This document shows positions 1-7,252 of a DNA stretch of 13,939 nt, in pieces (the first letter of the stretch is position 1; each line of letters begins with the position of its first letter). The stretch is from the NCBI GenBank assembly GCA_017543725.1, contig JAFYFO010000376.1, positions 1 to 13,939 on the forward strand, given 5' to 3'. The stretch is from Eubacterium sp. (GTDB lineage Bacteria > Bacillota > Clostridia > Oscillospirales > Acutalibacteraceae). A program made the translations under genes and the position numbers. The notes below the pieces were generated by a model, which was given only the letters and a program-made list of their open reading frames with translations, was not told where the DNA came from and did no database searches.

Positions 1-1
1 C

Positions 2-1012
2 CCAGGAGGTATTTTCGACAAGGGCAACAGTTCTGTTTTGGAAGGTTTTTGTCTGAAGGTGGTGAAGATAATCCGCCATCGGTGAAAAAACGCCCGCGTC
101 GTAACTTGAAGCCATGCAGAGAAGAACGCTGTGGCGGAAGCCGTCTTCAACACATTCCGCAATATCGTCCCTGCTTAAATCTGCCATTGCAACTCTCGGG
201 CATCCCTTTGCTTCAAGGATTTCCTTCATCTTTTGGGCTGCTTCAAGGGTGTTGCCGTGGATTGAAGCAACTGCAATGAAAACGCCTTTGTTTTCAGGTT
301 CATATTTTGACCAGGTGTCATAGAGTTTAATAACTTCAGGAATTGTTTCGCTTAAAATCGGACCGTGAAGCGGGCAGATTGTCTGAATATCAAGTTTTGC
401 GGCTTTTGCAAGAAGCGCCTGAACCTGCTTGCCGTATTTGCCGACTATGTTGAAATAATATCTTCTTGCTTCGCAACTCCAGCCCTCGTCTGCGTCAACT
501 GTTCCGAATTTGCCGAAAGCGTCTGCAGAGAAAAGAACTTTATCCTTGCTTTCATAGGAAACCATAACTTCGGGCCAGTGAACCATGGGCGCCATAAAGA
601 AGGTTAACTTATGCTCGCCGAGGCTGAGTTCCTCGCCCTCTTTAACTGCAATAACTCTTTCGGGCGCAACCGTGCAGAACTGAGGAAACATTCTCAGCGC
701 GCCGTTTGAAATGATGATTTTCGCCTCGGGGAATTTTTCGGCAAACGCTTCAATTCCTGCCGAATGGTCAGGCTCAAGGTGATGAACAATGAGATAATCG
801 GGAGTTTTTCCCTCAAGAACTTCATCAAGATTTTTAAACCATCTTTCTGTTGCGATTTTATCAACCGAATCGCAAACTGCAATTTTTTCATCAAGAATAA
901 CATATGAATTATATGCCATTCCGTTTTCAAGAATGTACTGCGATTCAAAAAGGTCGATATCGTAGTCGTTAACGCCGATATATTTGATTTTGTCGGAAAT
1001 TTTTATATCCAT
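2..1012 (-). CDS. fprA: FprA-family A-type flavoprotein (flavodiiron protein), C-terminus cut by window edge
   Basis: Reading the minus strand from the ATG at 1012 gives 337 residues with no stop before the left edge; the family is usually about 400 residues, so the last ~60 lie outside. Flavodiiron proteins reduce O2 to water or NO to N2O in the cytoplasm of anaerobes, usually with electrons from rubredoxin. Residues 1-240 form the metallo-beta-lactamase-like diiron domain: HLEPDH gives ligands H78, E80, D82 and H83, followed by H145 (MVHWPEV), D164 (FSADAFG) and H216 (PLHGPI). From about residue 243 a flavodoxin-like domain begins, with an FMN phosphate loop (ASIHGNT, 249-255). The start is supported by AAGGAG at about 1019-1024. 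A rubredoxin that could be its donor is encoded at 6657. Whether a rubredoxin or flavin reductase domain is fused at the missing C-terminus cannot be seen. The family call is secure from the ligand pattern. Confidence 0.93.
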   Translation of the reverse strand, partial: MDIKISDKIKYIGVNDYDIDLFESQYILENGMAYNSYVILDEKIAVCDSVDKIATERWFKNLDEVLEGKTPDYLIVHHLEPDHSAGIEAFAEKFPEAKIIISNGALRMFPQFCTVAPERVIAVKEGEELSLGEHKLTFFMAPMVHWPEVMVSYESKDKVLFSADAFGKFGTVDADEGWSCEARRYYFNIVGKYGKQVQALLAKAAKLDIQTICPLHGPILSETIPEVIKLYDTWSKYEPENKGVFIAVASIHGNTLEAAQKMKEILEAKGCPRVAMADLSRDDIAECVEDGFRHSVLLCMASSYDAGVFSPMADYLHHLQTKTFQNRTVALVENTSW

Positions 1013-1041
1013 AATATGCTCCTTAATTGATTTTTTTCTTT

Positions 1042-1070
1042 ATTTTACACTAAATTATCTTTCTTTTCAA
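1042..1070 (-). promoter_or_regulatory. Predicted sigma-A promoter of the flavoprotein gene
   Basis: On the minus strand, TTGAAA (1065-1070) and TAAAAT (1042-1047) are separated by exactly 17 bp. A TG immediately upstream of the -10 gives an extended -10 box. It lies about 30 bp upstream of the flavoprotein start. The match is read by eye and no transcription start is known. Confidence 0.6.
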
Positions 1071-1071
1071 C

Positions 1072-1111
1072 TTAAATATTTGATTATTTAATATATATAT
1101 GCTATTATAAT
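1072..1111 (+). promoter_or_regulatory. Predicted promoter of the kinase/galactosidase operon with AT-rich inverted repeat
   Basis: A perfect TATAAT lies at 1106-1111, 26 bp before the kinase start. The upstream region has only a weak -35 candidate (TTGATT, 1080-1085, with a long 20-bp spacer), which fits an activator-dependent or weakly defined promoter. Over this -35 lies an inverted repeat, TTAAATA (1072-1078), N6, TATTTAA (1085-1091), a possible operator. The sequence is very AT-rich, so a chance palindrome is possible. Confidence 0.45.
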
Positions 1112-1137
1112 ATTAATTAAAAGAAAAGGGAAGTATT

Positions 1138-2235
1138 ATGGAAGAGTTAAGAGAAGCGCTGAGCAATTTCAGGTTTGACGGTGAACTTGTTTCTGTTAAG
1201 GAATTCGGCTCGGGGCATATTAATAAAACATATATCGCGAAATATAAAAACGGAGAAAACGAACAAAAATATGTTGTTCAGAAGGTTAACAACGGCGTTT
1301 TCAAAAATGTTGACGAACTGATGGATAATGTTTTTGCGGTTACTTCGTATCTGAGAAAGAAAGTTCGTGAAAACGGTGGAGATGAAAACCGCGAAACACT
1401 TCATTTCATCAAAACTCTCGACGGCGGAAAATACTATAAATGCGCCGACGGCTCATTTTACAGAGCATATGTTTTTGTTAAAGACAGCGTTAGTTTTGAT
1501 TTTGCAAAGAATTCCGATATGTTTAAATCAAGCGGAATTGCCTTCGGAAGATTTCAGAAAATGCTCGGCGATTTCAATGCCGACAGTCTTTATGAAACAA
1601 TCGAGAATTTTCATAACACAAGTTGGCGCTATGAAAATGAATTCATTCCCGCTCTTGAAATGGATGTTAAAGACAGGGCAAAATACTGCGCCGATGTTAT
1701 CAACTTTCTGGTTGAAAGAAAAGATAAAATGGGAATCCTTGTTGATTTGATTAACGAGGGAAAAATTCCGCTGAGAGTAACTCATAATGATACAAAACTC
1801 AATAATGTTATGTTTGATGAAAAAAGTCTTGAATGTGTTTGCGTTATTGATTTGGATACAGTTATGCCCGGCCTTGCACTCTATGATTTCGGCGACGCGA
1901 TTCGTTTCGGCGCAAACACCGCCGCCGATGATGAAAAAGATTTATCAAAAGTTTCCCTGAATCTCGAATATTTCAAAGCCTTTGCCGAGGGATTCTTAAG
2001 CGAGTGCGGCGACACTCTTAATCAATGCGAAAAAGACCACCTTGCTTTTTCTGCGTGGCTGCTGACTGTTGAACTTGTTATGCGCTTTTTAACAGATTAT
2101 TTAAACGGCGATGTTTATTTCAAAACCGAGTATTCGGAGCATAACCTTGTTCGTGCGAGAAACCAGATGAAACTTGCGCTCAGTATGGAAGAGCATATGG
2201 AGGAAATGAAGGATATAATAAAATCAATTCGGTGA
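1138..2235 (+). CDS. APH-fold sugar kinase, N-acetylhexosamine 1-kinase (NahK)-like
   Basis: The 365-residue product has the choline/aminoglycoside phosphotransferase fold and closely resembles NahK, which phosphorylates GlcNAc or GalNAc at C1 in the cytoplasm and is weaker on galactose and glucose. Visible motifs are a nucleotide-binding loop GSGHINKTY (24-32), QKVNNGVFKN (48-57, like the family's Q-x-N-x-x-VFK stretch), the Brenner motif HNDTKLNN with catalytic D218 and Mg ligand N223 (216-223), and IDLDTVMPG with D238/D240 in the DFG-like position. The length equals that of NahK (about 360). The start ATG follows AAGGGAAG at 1127-1133. It is the first gene of a likely operon with a GH2 beta-galactosidase and an MFS permease, so it probably activates a sugar those enzymes release. 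No lacto-N-biose/galacto-N-biose phosphorylase is present, so this is not the complete bifidobacterial pathway. The substrate is inferred, and another hexose is possible. Confidence 0.78.
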   Translation: MEELREALSNFRFDGELVSVKEFGSGHINKTYIAKYKNGENEQKYVVQKVNNGVFKNVDELMDNVFAVTSYLRKKVRENGGDENRETLHFIKTLDGGKYYKCADGSFYRAYVFVKDSVSFDFAKNSDMFKSSGIAFGRFQKMLGDFNADSLYETIENFHNTSWRYENEFIPALEMDVKDRAKYCADVINFLVERKDKMGILVDLINEGKIPLRVTHNDTKLNNVMFDEKSLECVCVIDLDTVMPGLALYDFGDAIRFGANTAADDEKDLSKVSLNLEYFKAFAEGFLSECGDTLNQCEKDHLAFSAWLLTVELVMRFLTDYLNGDVYFKTEYSEHNLVRARNQMKLALSMEEHMEEMKDIIKSIR

Positions 2236-2253
2236 ATATGATAAAGTCCGATG

Positions 2254-2275
2254 GGGAGGGTCTCCGCACCCTCCC
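2254..2275 (+). repeat. Perfect 8-bp GC-rich palindrome between kinase and galactosidase genes
   Basis: GGGAGGGT (2254-2261), a 6-nt loop (2262-2267) and ACCCTCCC (2268-2275) form a stable hairpin 18 nt after the kinase stop and 10 nt before the galactosidase ribosome binding site. It is far more GC-rich than its surroundings. No T tract follows, so it is not a standard intrinsic terminator. It could be an RNA-processing or stabilising hairpin that sets unequal kinase and galactosidase levels, or a copy of a dispersed palindromic repeat. The fold is certain from the sequence; the role is not. Confidence 0.7.
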
Positions 2276-2285
2276 TGATTAATAT

Positions 2286-2290
2286 GGAGG
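2286..2290 (+). promoter_or_regulatory. Ribosome binding site fixing the galactosidase start
   Basis: GGAGG sits 5 nt before the ATG at 2296. The in-frame ATG at 2251 would add 15 residues encoded by the palindrome and has no Shine-Dalgarno sequence, so 2296 is the better start. Confidence 0.8.
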
Positions 2291-2295
2291 ATGCT

Positions 2296-5289
2296 ATGAA
2301 ATATCATCTTAAAAACGGCAATTTTTCCGATTTCTGCGTTTTCAGGAAAAACATTTTGAAACCGCGCTCATATTTTATACCCTTTGAAAGCGAAAAAGAG
2401 GCGCTTGAAAGCGATATAAGAAGCGAAAGATATTCCTCATCAAGAGTTGATGTTTTAAGCGGAGAATGGGATTTCAGATACTATGAAAATTGCAGGGATA
2501 TCCCCGCTGAGTGGAACAGCGAAAATGAAAAGTTCGATAAAATAAATGTTCCCTCAATGTGGCAGTTCACGGGATATGAGAAGCCGTATTATCTCAACAC
2601 CCGCTATCAGTTTAAACCGAATCCTCCCGAAATTCCCGAAAACTGCTCAGCGGGAATATACAGAAAAATAATTGAAACAGACGATTTATCCCAGGGCTAC
2701 ACTCTGAGTTTTCTCGGCGTTGCGGGCGCGTTTGATGTTTTTATCAATAAAAACTTTGTCGGCTACAGTGAAGGAAGCCACAACACAAGCGAATTTGATA
2801 TCAAGCCCTATTTAACGCAGGGCGAAAACGAAATCATTGTTCTTGTTCATAAGTTTTCAAACGGAACATATCTTGAAGCGCAGGATATGTTCAGAAACAA
2901 CGGCATTTTCCGCGATGTTCTGCTTTATAAAACAGGGGATAACTCTGTTTATGATATTGCCGCAGAAACCGCCCATATAAACGGCTCGGTTTATAATTTG
3001 AATATTAAAGCGGATTTGAAACTCAGCGGCGAATGTGATATAAGAGCAAGCCTTTTCTTCGGCGAAAAACAGATTTGCTCAAAAACAGCAGGCGCAAATG
3101 ACGGCAAAAATGAAATCTGCTTTGAGGAACTTGAAGTTGAGGAATGGAGCGCCGAAACGCCCAATCTTTATAAACTTGTTCTAACTCTGATTAAAGACGG
3201 AAAAGAAGTTGAAAGCGTTTCAAGACCCGTTGGCTTCAAGCATATTGAAATTAAAGGCAATGTTTTTTATTTCAACGGAAAAAAGATAAAACTCCTCGGT
3301 GTTAACCACCACGATACAAATCCGAAAACAGGCTATGTTATGAGCGTTTCGGATATGGAACGCGATATAAAAATCTTCAAGGATTTCAATGTTAACTGCG
3401 TGCGCACTTCCCACTATCCGCCTGACGCGGTATTCCTTGATTTATGCGATGAATACGGAATATATGTTATCGACGAGGCTGATATTGAAACCCACGGCTG
3501 TTCCTCGGAACTCCATAAACCCAAAGCCTGCTCCCACAATCCCGAATGGCGCGACAGGTATTGGGACAGAGTTTTGCGTATGTTTGAAAGGGATAAAAAC
3601 CATGCGTCAATAACAATGTGGTCGCTCGGAAATGAATCGTGGGGCTGGCTCAATCATGATTATTGCTATGCCGAACTCAAAAAACTTTCCGATATTCCGA
3701 TTCACTATGAAGGCGCTGTTCGAACAAAGCGCTTTGCCTATGATGTTATTTCAATGATGTATCCCTGGCAGGGCAAGGTTGCAAAGGTTGCAAACGGAAA
3801 AGGACTAAAAAAGAAATTCTATGAAAAGCCTTTCTTCCTCTGCGAATACTGCCACGCTATGGGAATTGGCGCAGGTGAACTTGAAACCTATGTTCAGAGT
3901 TTCTTCAGCGCGGATAATATGCTCGGCGGCTGTATATGGGAGTTTGCCGACCACGCGGTTTATCACGAAAGCGGAAAGTATAAATACACCTACGGAGGCG
4001 ACCACGGCGAAGAAAAGCACGACGGCAATTTCTGTGTTGACGGACTTTTCTTCCCCGACAGAACGCCCCATTCGGGCGCATATCAGATGAAAAACTGCTA
4101 TCGTCCTGTCAGGGCGGAGCATAACGGCGAAAAATTCACATTTAAAAATCTTAATTATTTCAAAAATGCTGCTTTTAAAGTTGTTTTTTCGGCAATCGGA
4201 AAAGACGGAGAGATTAAAAACAGCGGTGAATTTGAAATTGATATTGAGCCTCGCAAATCTTTTGAAAAAGAAATTGAATGTTCTGAGTGCGACGCTGTTA
4301 TACTGAGATATTTTGACGGTGATTTTGAAATCGCCTCAGAGCAGATTGATGTTTGTGATGACATTATAGGCGGCGCATACAATACGGCTCGAATTTATGA
4401 TAAAACTCCGAAAGTAAGAAAGAGTCAGGATAAACTCATTATAGAAATTGAAAACGGACAGTTGGTTTTCAACAAAAAAACAGGCGAGTTTGAAAGTTTT
4501 GAGAAAAACGGAAACGAGTTTATAAACTACGGCGGATTCGGCAGTTCAAAGGGCTTCGGAATCAGCGTTTTCAGAGCGCCGATTGATAACGACAGATATC
4601 CTCAGATGCTCTGGAAGAAATTTGCTCTTGAAAGTGAAAAACTAAGCCTTATCAGCAAAATAAAAACCGAGGAAATCGGCGATACTTTTGTTATTGAGGG
4701 AATATATAAACTTTCAACCGTTAAAACAAAGAAACTGCTCAAACTGAAAATCAGATATGCAATTAAGATTGACGGAAGCATTAATATTGATGTTAAATGC
4801 CTTTCATCAAAGAGAATTATGTTTGTTCCGCGCTTCGGCTTAACCTTTGAAATGCCTGCGAAATTTGAAAATGTTAAGTATTTCGGACTGGGCGACAAAC
4901 CCAATCTTCCCGATTTTAAGGAACACGCAATGCTCGGCGTTTATGAATGTAAAGTTGATGAAATGCGCGAAAAATACATAAAGCCGCAGGAAAGCGGTAT
5001 GCGAAGCGATGTCAGATGGGCTGAAGTTACGGATGAAAACGGCGACGGTTTGCGCTTCACCTTCCGTGAGGGTCAGCGGATTTTCTCGGCAGACCGTTTT
5101 ACTTCTCAGCAATGCGCAAAGGCGGCTCATCAGGAGGATTTAAAACTCTGCGACACAACATTTATTCATCTTGATTACTATCAACTCGGCGCGGGCTCAG
5201 CCTCCTGCGGACCTCCGCCGACTAAGGAATACAGATTGCACACTCTTAAAAACAAGGAATTTTCGGTTTTAGTTGAGGTGGTTGAATGA
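2296..5289 (+). CDS. LacZ-type beta-galactosidase, glycoside hydrolase family 2
   Basis: The 997-residue product has the full LacZ architecture and length (E. coli LacZ is about 1,020). An N-terminal sugar-binding jelly roll spans roughly 35-215, with GIYRK, the conserved VGYSEGS turn and the QDMFRNNGIFRDV stretch. An Ig-like domain follows to about 320, then the TIM barrel beginning near KLLGVNHHD (about 332-340). The acid/base is E447 in SLGNES and the nucleophile is E517 in CEYCHAMG, followed by GGCIWEFADHAV. A large C-terminal beta-domain carries the FRAPIDNDR motif near 760. There is no signal peptide, so it acts in the cytoplasm on imported galactosides and releases galactose. It follows the kinase by 60 nt across a hairpin and overlaps the next permease gene by 4 nt. 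The linkage preference is unknown; beta-1,6 galactobiose would fit the GH30 neighbour, but beta-1,3, beta-1,4 or a different GH2 activity cannot be excluded. Confidence 0.9.
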   Translation: MKYHLKNGNFSDFCVFRKNILKPRSYFIPFESEKEALESDIRSERYSSSRVDVLSGEWDFRYYENCRDIPAEWNSENEKFDKINVPSMWQFTGYEKPYYLNTRYQFKPNPPEIPENCSAGIYRKIIETDDLSQGYTLSFLGVAGAFDVFINKNFVGYSEGSHNTSEFDIKPYLTQGENEIIVLVHKFSNGTYLEAQDMFRNNGIFRDVLLYKTGDNSVYDIAAETAHINGSVYNLNIKADLKLSGECDIRASLFFGEKQICSKTAGANDGKNEICFEELEVEEWSAETPNLYKLVLTLIKDGKEVESVSRPVGFKHIEIKGNVFYFNGKKIKLLGVNHHDTNPKTGYVMSVSDMERDIKIFKDFNVNCVRTSHYPPDAVFLDLCDEYGIYVIDEADIETHGCSSELHKPKACSHNPEWRDRYWDRVLRMFERDKNHASITMWSLGNESWGWLNHDYCYAELKKLSDIPIHYEGAVRTKRFAYDVISMMYPWQGKVAKVANGKGLKKKFYEKPFFLCEYCHAMGIGAGELETYVQSFFSADNMLGGCIWEFADHAVYHESGKYKYTYGGDHGEEKHDGNFCVDGLFFPDRTPHSGAYQMKNCYRPVRAEHNGEKFTFKNLNYFKNAAFKVVFSAIGKDGEIKNSGEFEIDIEPRKSFEKEIECSECDAVILRYFDGDFEIASEQIDVCDDIIGGAYNTARIYDKTPKVRKSQDKLIIEIENGQLVFNKKTGEFESFEKNGNEFINYGGFGSSKGFGISVFRAPIDNDRYPQMLWKKFALESEKLSLISKIKTEEIGDTFVIEGIYKLSTVKTKKLLKLKIRYAIKIDGSINIDVKCLSSKRIMFVPRFGLTFEMPAKFENVKYFGLGDKPNLPDFKEHAMLGVYECKVDEMREKYIKPQESGMRSDVRWAEVTDENGDGLRFTFREGQRIFSADRFTSQQCAKAAHQEDLKLCDTTFIHLDYYQLGAGSASCGPPPTKEYRLHTLKNKEFSVLVEVVE

Positions 5290-6626
5290 ACAGTCAGAAA
5301 ACCGGAGCATCGGGAATACGGCTCTGGAGTTCGATTATCCTTTTCGGGTTAATCGGTCAGATTGCATGGGTTGTTGAGAATATGTATTTCTCACGCTTTA
5401 TGCAAAACGAAATAACAAGAGCGCCATGGGCAACAACGCTTATGGTTGCTTTTTCGGCAATTTTCGCAACGCTTTCAACGCTGATTGGCGGCGCGCTCTG
5501 CGACAGAAGCGGAAAAAGAAAAATCTTTATTTCAGTCGGCTATATTATCTGGGGTTTCACAATTGCAATGTTTGCCCTTGTTCCGATGCAGCCGACAAAA
5601 GAAAAGGTTTTGGGAATGGCAATTCTCGTTGTTGTTATGGACTGCGTTATGAGTATAATCGGCTCAATCAGCAACGACGCCGCTTTCAACACCTGGATAA
5701 CCGATGTTTCAAGCACTGCAAACCGCGCAAGGGTTGATACTGTTCTTGCGGTTATGCCCCTTTTTGCGCTTGCGATTGTTTTCGGCGGATTTGATAGTTT
5801 AACAAACGCTTCGGCAACTCAGAGTGATTGGAAGAAATTCTTTGTTTTGCTCGGTTTGATAACAACGCTCGGCGGCGTTATCGGGCTTGTTTTGCTCAAA
5901 GATAAAGAGGGAATCAGGGGAAATAAAAACAATTCTTTCTTTTCCGATTTCACTTATTCGCTTCAGCCCGCCGTTATCAAAGAAAACAAAATGCTCTATC
6001 TCTGCCTTGCTGGAAATATGGTTTCATCAATCGCGTATCAGATTTATGTTAACTATCTTTTCAATATCGTTGAAGGAACGATGAAGATTAAAAACTATAT
6101 TATTCCGATTGGAATAATTATGCTTGTTTCGGCAGTTCTTTCGGTTATCGTTTCTGCTCTTATGGATAAAAAAGGCAAGAAGCATTTCTATTATCCAACG
6201 ATTATAGTCGGCATTATCGGCTGTATAATAATATGGGCTTCAAAATTCTTTATCGGCAAAAATGAAGCATTTGTAACAGTTATTCTTATAATCGGCGGAA
6301 TTATGGTTATCGGCGTTTCCCTTGTTATGGCAGGGCTTTTCACCGCTTCATACAGGGATTATATCCCCGAGGGAAAAGAAGGGCTTTTCCAGGGATGCAG
6401 AATGGTTATGTATGTTTTGGTTCCTATGATAATCGGTCCGCTCGTTGCTCAGTTTATCATAAACATGGCAAACAGGGGAGTAACGGACGAAAGCCTGATT
6501 GTTTATCCTATGGAACTCTTCCTCGGCTCGGCAGTTGTTATGCTTTTCTGTTTTATTCCTGCCTCAATAGTCAGAAACAATCAGCAAAATCGCCATGAGG
6601 AATTAATGAAAAATATTAATTATTGA
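5286..6626 (+). CDS. MFS permease, probable oligosaccharide/sugar transporter
   Basis: The 446-residue, strongly hydrophobic product shows about 12 membrane segments (near 14-34, 48-70, 80-100, 107-127, 150-167, 185-203, 235-257, 268-290, 302-320, 330-353, 378-400 and 418-437). The cytoplasmic loop after helix 2 carries an MFS motif A variant, GALCDRSGKRK (69-79). Its ATG overlaps the galactosidase stop in an ATGA junction, with GAGGTGG just upstream, so the two are translationally coupled. This points to import of the galactosidase substrate, as LacY or LacS does for LacZ. It differs from the second transporter in the window (9263) and lacks that protein's C-terminal extension. The sequence does not tell the substrate or the coupling ion. 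Confidence 0.82.
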   Translation: MNSQKTGASGIRLWSSIILFGLIGQIAWVVENMYFSRFMQNEITRAPWATTLMVAFSAIFATLSTLIGGALCDRSGKRKIFISVGYIIWGFTIAMFALVPMQPTKEKVLGMAILVVVMDCVMSIIGSISNDAAFNTWITDVSSTANRARVDTVLAVMPLFALAIVFGGFDSLTNASATQSDWKKFFVLLGLITTLGGVIGLVLLKDKEGIRGNKNNSFFSDFTYSLQPAVIKENKMLYLCLAGNMVSSIAYQIYVNYLFNIVEGTMKIKNYIIPIGIIMLVSAVLSVIVSALMDKKGKKHFYYPTIIVGIIGCIIIWASKFFIGKNEAFVTVILIIGGIMVIGVSLVMAGLFTASYRDYIPEGKEGLFQGCRMVMYVLVPMIIGPLVAQFIINMANRGVTDESLIVYPMELFLGSAVVMLFCFIPASIVRNNQQNRHEELMKNINY

Positions 6627-6643
6627 TATTAATAAAACTTATG

Positions 6644-6651
6644 AGGAGGTG
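6644..6651 (+). promoter_or_regulatory. Strong Shine-Dalgarno of the rubredoxin gene
   Basis: AGGAGGTG lies 5 nt before the ATG at 6657. It is among the strongest ribosome binding sites in the window and suggests high translation of the small electron carrier. No clear promoter is visible in the 30-nt gap after the permease stop. Confidence 0.75.
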
Positions 6652-6656
6652 AAATA

Positions 6657-6815
6657 ATGGCTAAATATGTTTGCAATATCTGCGGTTATGAGTACGACCC
6701 CGCAGTGGGCGACCCGGATAACGGCATTGCTCCCGGAACAGCATTTGAAGATTTACCGGAAGATTGGACTTGTCCTCTTTGCGGAGTAGGCAAAGATAAT
6801 TTCTCAGAAGCATAA
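6657..6815 (+). CDS. Rubredoxin
   Basis: This 52-residue protein has the complete rubredoxin pattern: [10 protein letters not shown] with C6 and C9, [11 protein letters not shown], the [14 protein letters not shown] signature with C39 and C42, then GVGKDNF. The four cysteines bind one Fe(SCys)4 centre. Rubredoxins are small cytoplasmic one-electron carriers, and in clostridia they feed electrons to FprA-type flavoproteins and rubrerythrin. It has its own strong ribosome binding site, follows the MFS permease by 30 nt and is closed by a terminator at 6828-6860, so it may be transcribed with the sugar operon. It could serve the flavoprotein at 2-1012, but that pairing is an inference from proximity. 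The length and motifs are typical and the gene is easily missed because it is short. Confidence 0.97.
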   Translation: MAKYVCNICGYEYDPAVGDPDNGIAPGTAFEDLPEDWTCPLCGVGKDNFSEA

Positions 6816-6827
6816 AAAACTCAAAAG

Positions 6828-6860
6828 CGGACCCGTTTTATTGAAAATGGGTCTGTTTTT
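6828..6860 (+). terminator. Intrinsic terminator after rubredoxin
   Basis: A 12-bp stem with two G-U pairs (6828-6839 with 6844-6855) and a 4-nt loop is followed directly by TTTTT (6856-6860). It ends the kinase-galactosidase-permease-rubredoxin unit. A near copy of its loop, 3' arm and tail recurs at 7821-7853. Confidence 0.85.
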
Positions 6861-6867
6861 GCGTTTT
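6836..6867 (+). repeat. Direct repeat, copy 1 (terminator half) flanking the hicAB block
   Basis: This 32-nt stretch, starting TTTTATTGAAAA and ending TTTTTGCGTTTT, is repeated at 7821-7853 with one extra A. The spacing is 985 bp and the interval contains hicAB and the structured non-coding element. Confidence 0.75.
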
Positions 6868-6934
6868 GCAATAAAAGGCATGCCGTGTTCTACAATAATC
6901 TGATAACTTATTTCATTCAAATAATTAAAAACTA

Positions 6935-6963
6935 TTGACACCATATGCGGTATCATATATAAT
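6935..6963 (+). promoter_or_regulatory. Consensus hicAB promoter with internal operator-like repeat
   Basis: TTGACA (6935-6940) and TATAAT (6958-6963) are both perfect sigma-A boxes at the ideal 17-bp spacing, 35 bp before the hicA start. The spacer contains an inverted repeat ATATG (6943-6947), N6, CATAT (6954-6958) that overlaps the -10. This is where an autorepressing HicB DNA-binding domain would be expected to sit. The promoter is clear; the operator role is inferred from how hicAB systems are usually regulated. Confidence 0.8.
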
Positions 6964-6997
6964 ATAATTGAATAAGATGATTTGAGAGGAATATAAA

Positions 6998-7252
6998 TTG
7001 TCAAGATTTGATAAACTTATAAGTGAAATACTGAATTTATCAAATGATTTAAGATTTGATGAATTGAAAAAAGTATTGGAATACTATGGGTATATAATGA
7101 ATTCTCCAAAAGGCGGCAGCAGTCATTATACATTCAGAAAGGAAGGGTGTATGCCTATAACAATTCCAAAACACGAGCCAATCAAAAAAGTATATGTGAA
7201 AATGGTTAAAGAAATAGTTGAGGGGGAGCAAAATGACAACGAAGGAAATTGA
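6998..7252 (+). CDS. hicA: HicA family mRNA interferase toxin
   Basis: The 84-residue product is a HicA toxin (YcfA-like, double-stranded-RNA-binding fold), which cleaves translated mRNAs and stalls growth unless bound by HicB. It carries the active-site stretch GGSSHYTF with the catalytic histidine at H43, followed by PITIPKHEPIKKVYVKMV, the family's usual C-terminal strand and helix. Translation starts at a TTG (6998), chosen because GAGAGGA at 6984-6990 is well spaced and no suitable ATG exists. The gene overlaps hicB by 20 nt, as expected for a toxin-first hicAB module. The sequence is distinctly AT-rich (12 G/C in 7001-7060, against 28 of 60 in 8041-8100 of the GH30 gene), consistent with horizontal acquisition. 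All key residues are intact, so it is probably functional. Confidence 0.9.
   Translation: MSRFDKLISEILNLSNDLRFDELKKVLEYYGYIMNSPKGGSSHYTFRKEGCMPITIPKHEPIKKVYVKMVKEIVEGEQNDNEGN

Noticed and set aside
49..607. Plus-strand open frames opposite the flavoprotein
   Set aside because: They are antisense shadows; the minus strand encodes a continuous protein with all flavodiiron ligands.
2251..2295. Upstream ATG extending the galactosidase by 15 residues
   Set aside because: These codons come from the GC palindrome, have no ribosome binding site and match nothing in LacZ proteins; the ATG at 2296 has GGAGG at the right distance.
7218..7232. TTG start adding five residues to HicB
   Set aside because: It precedes the AGGGGGAG ribosome binding site that properly serves the ATG at 7233.
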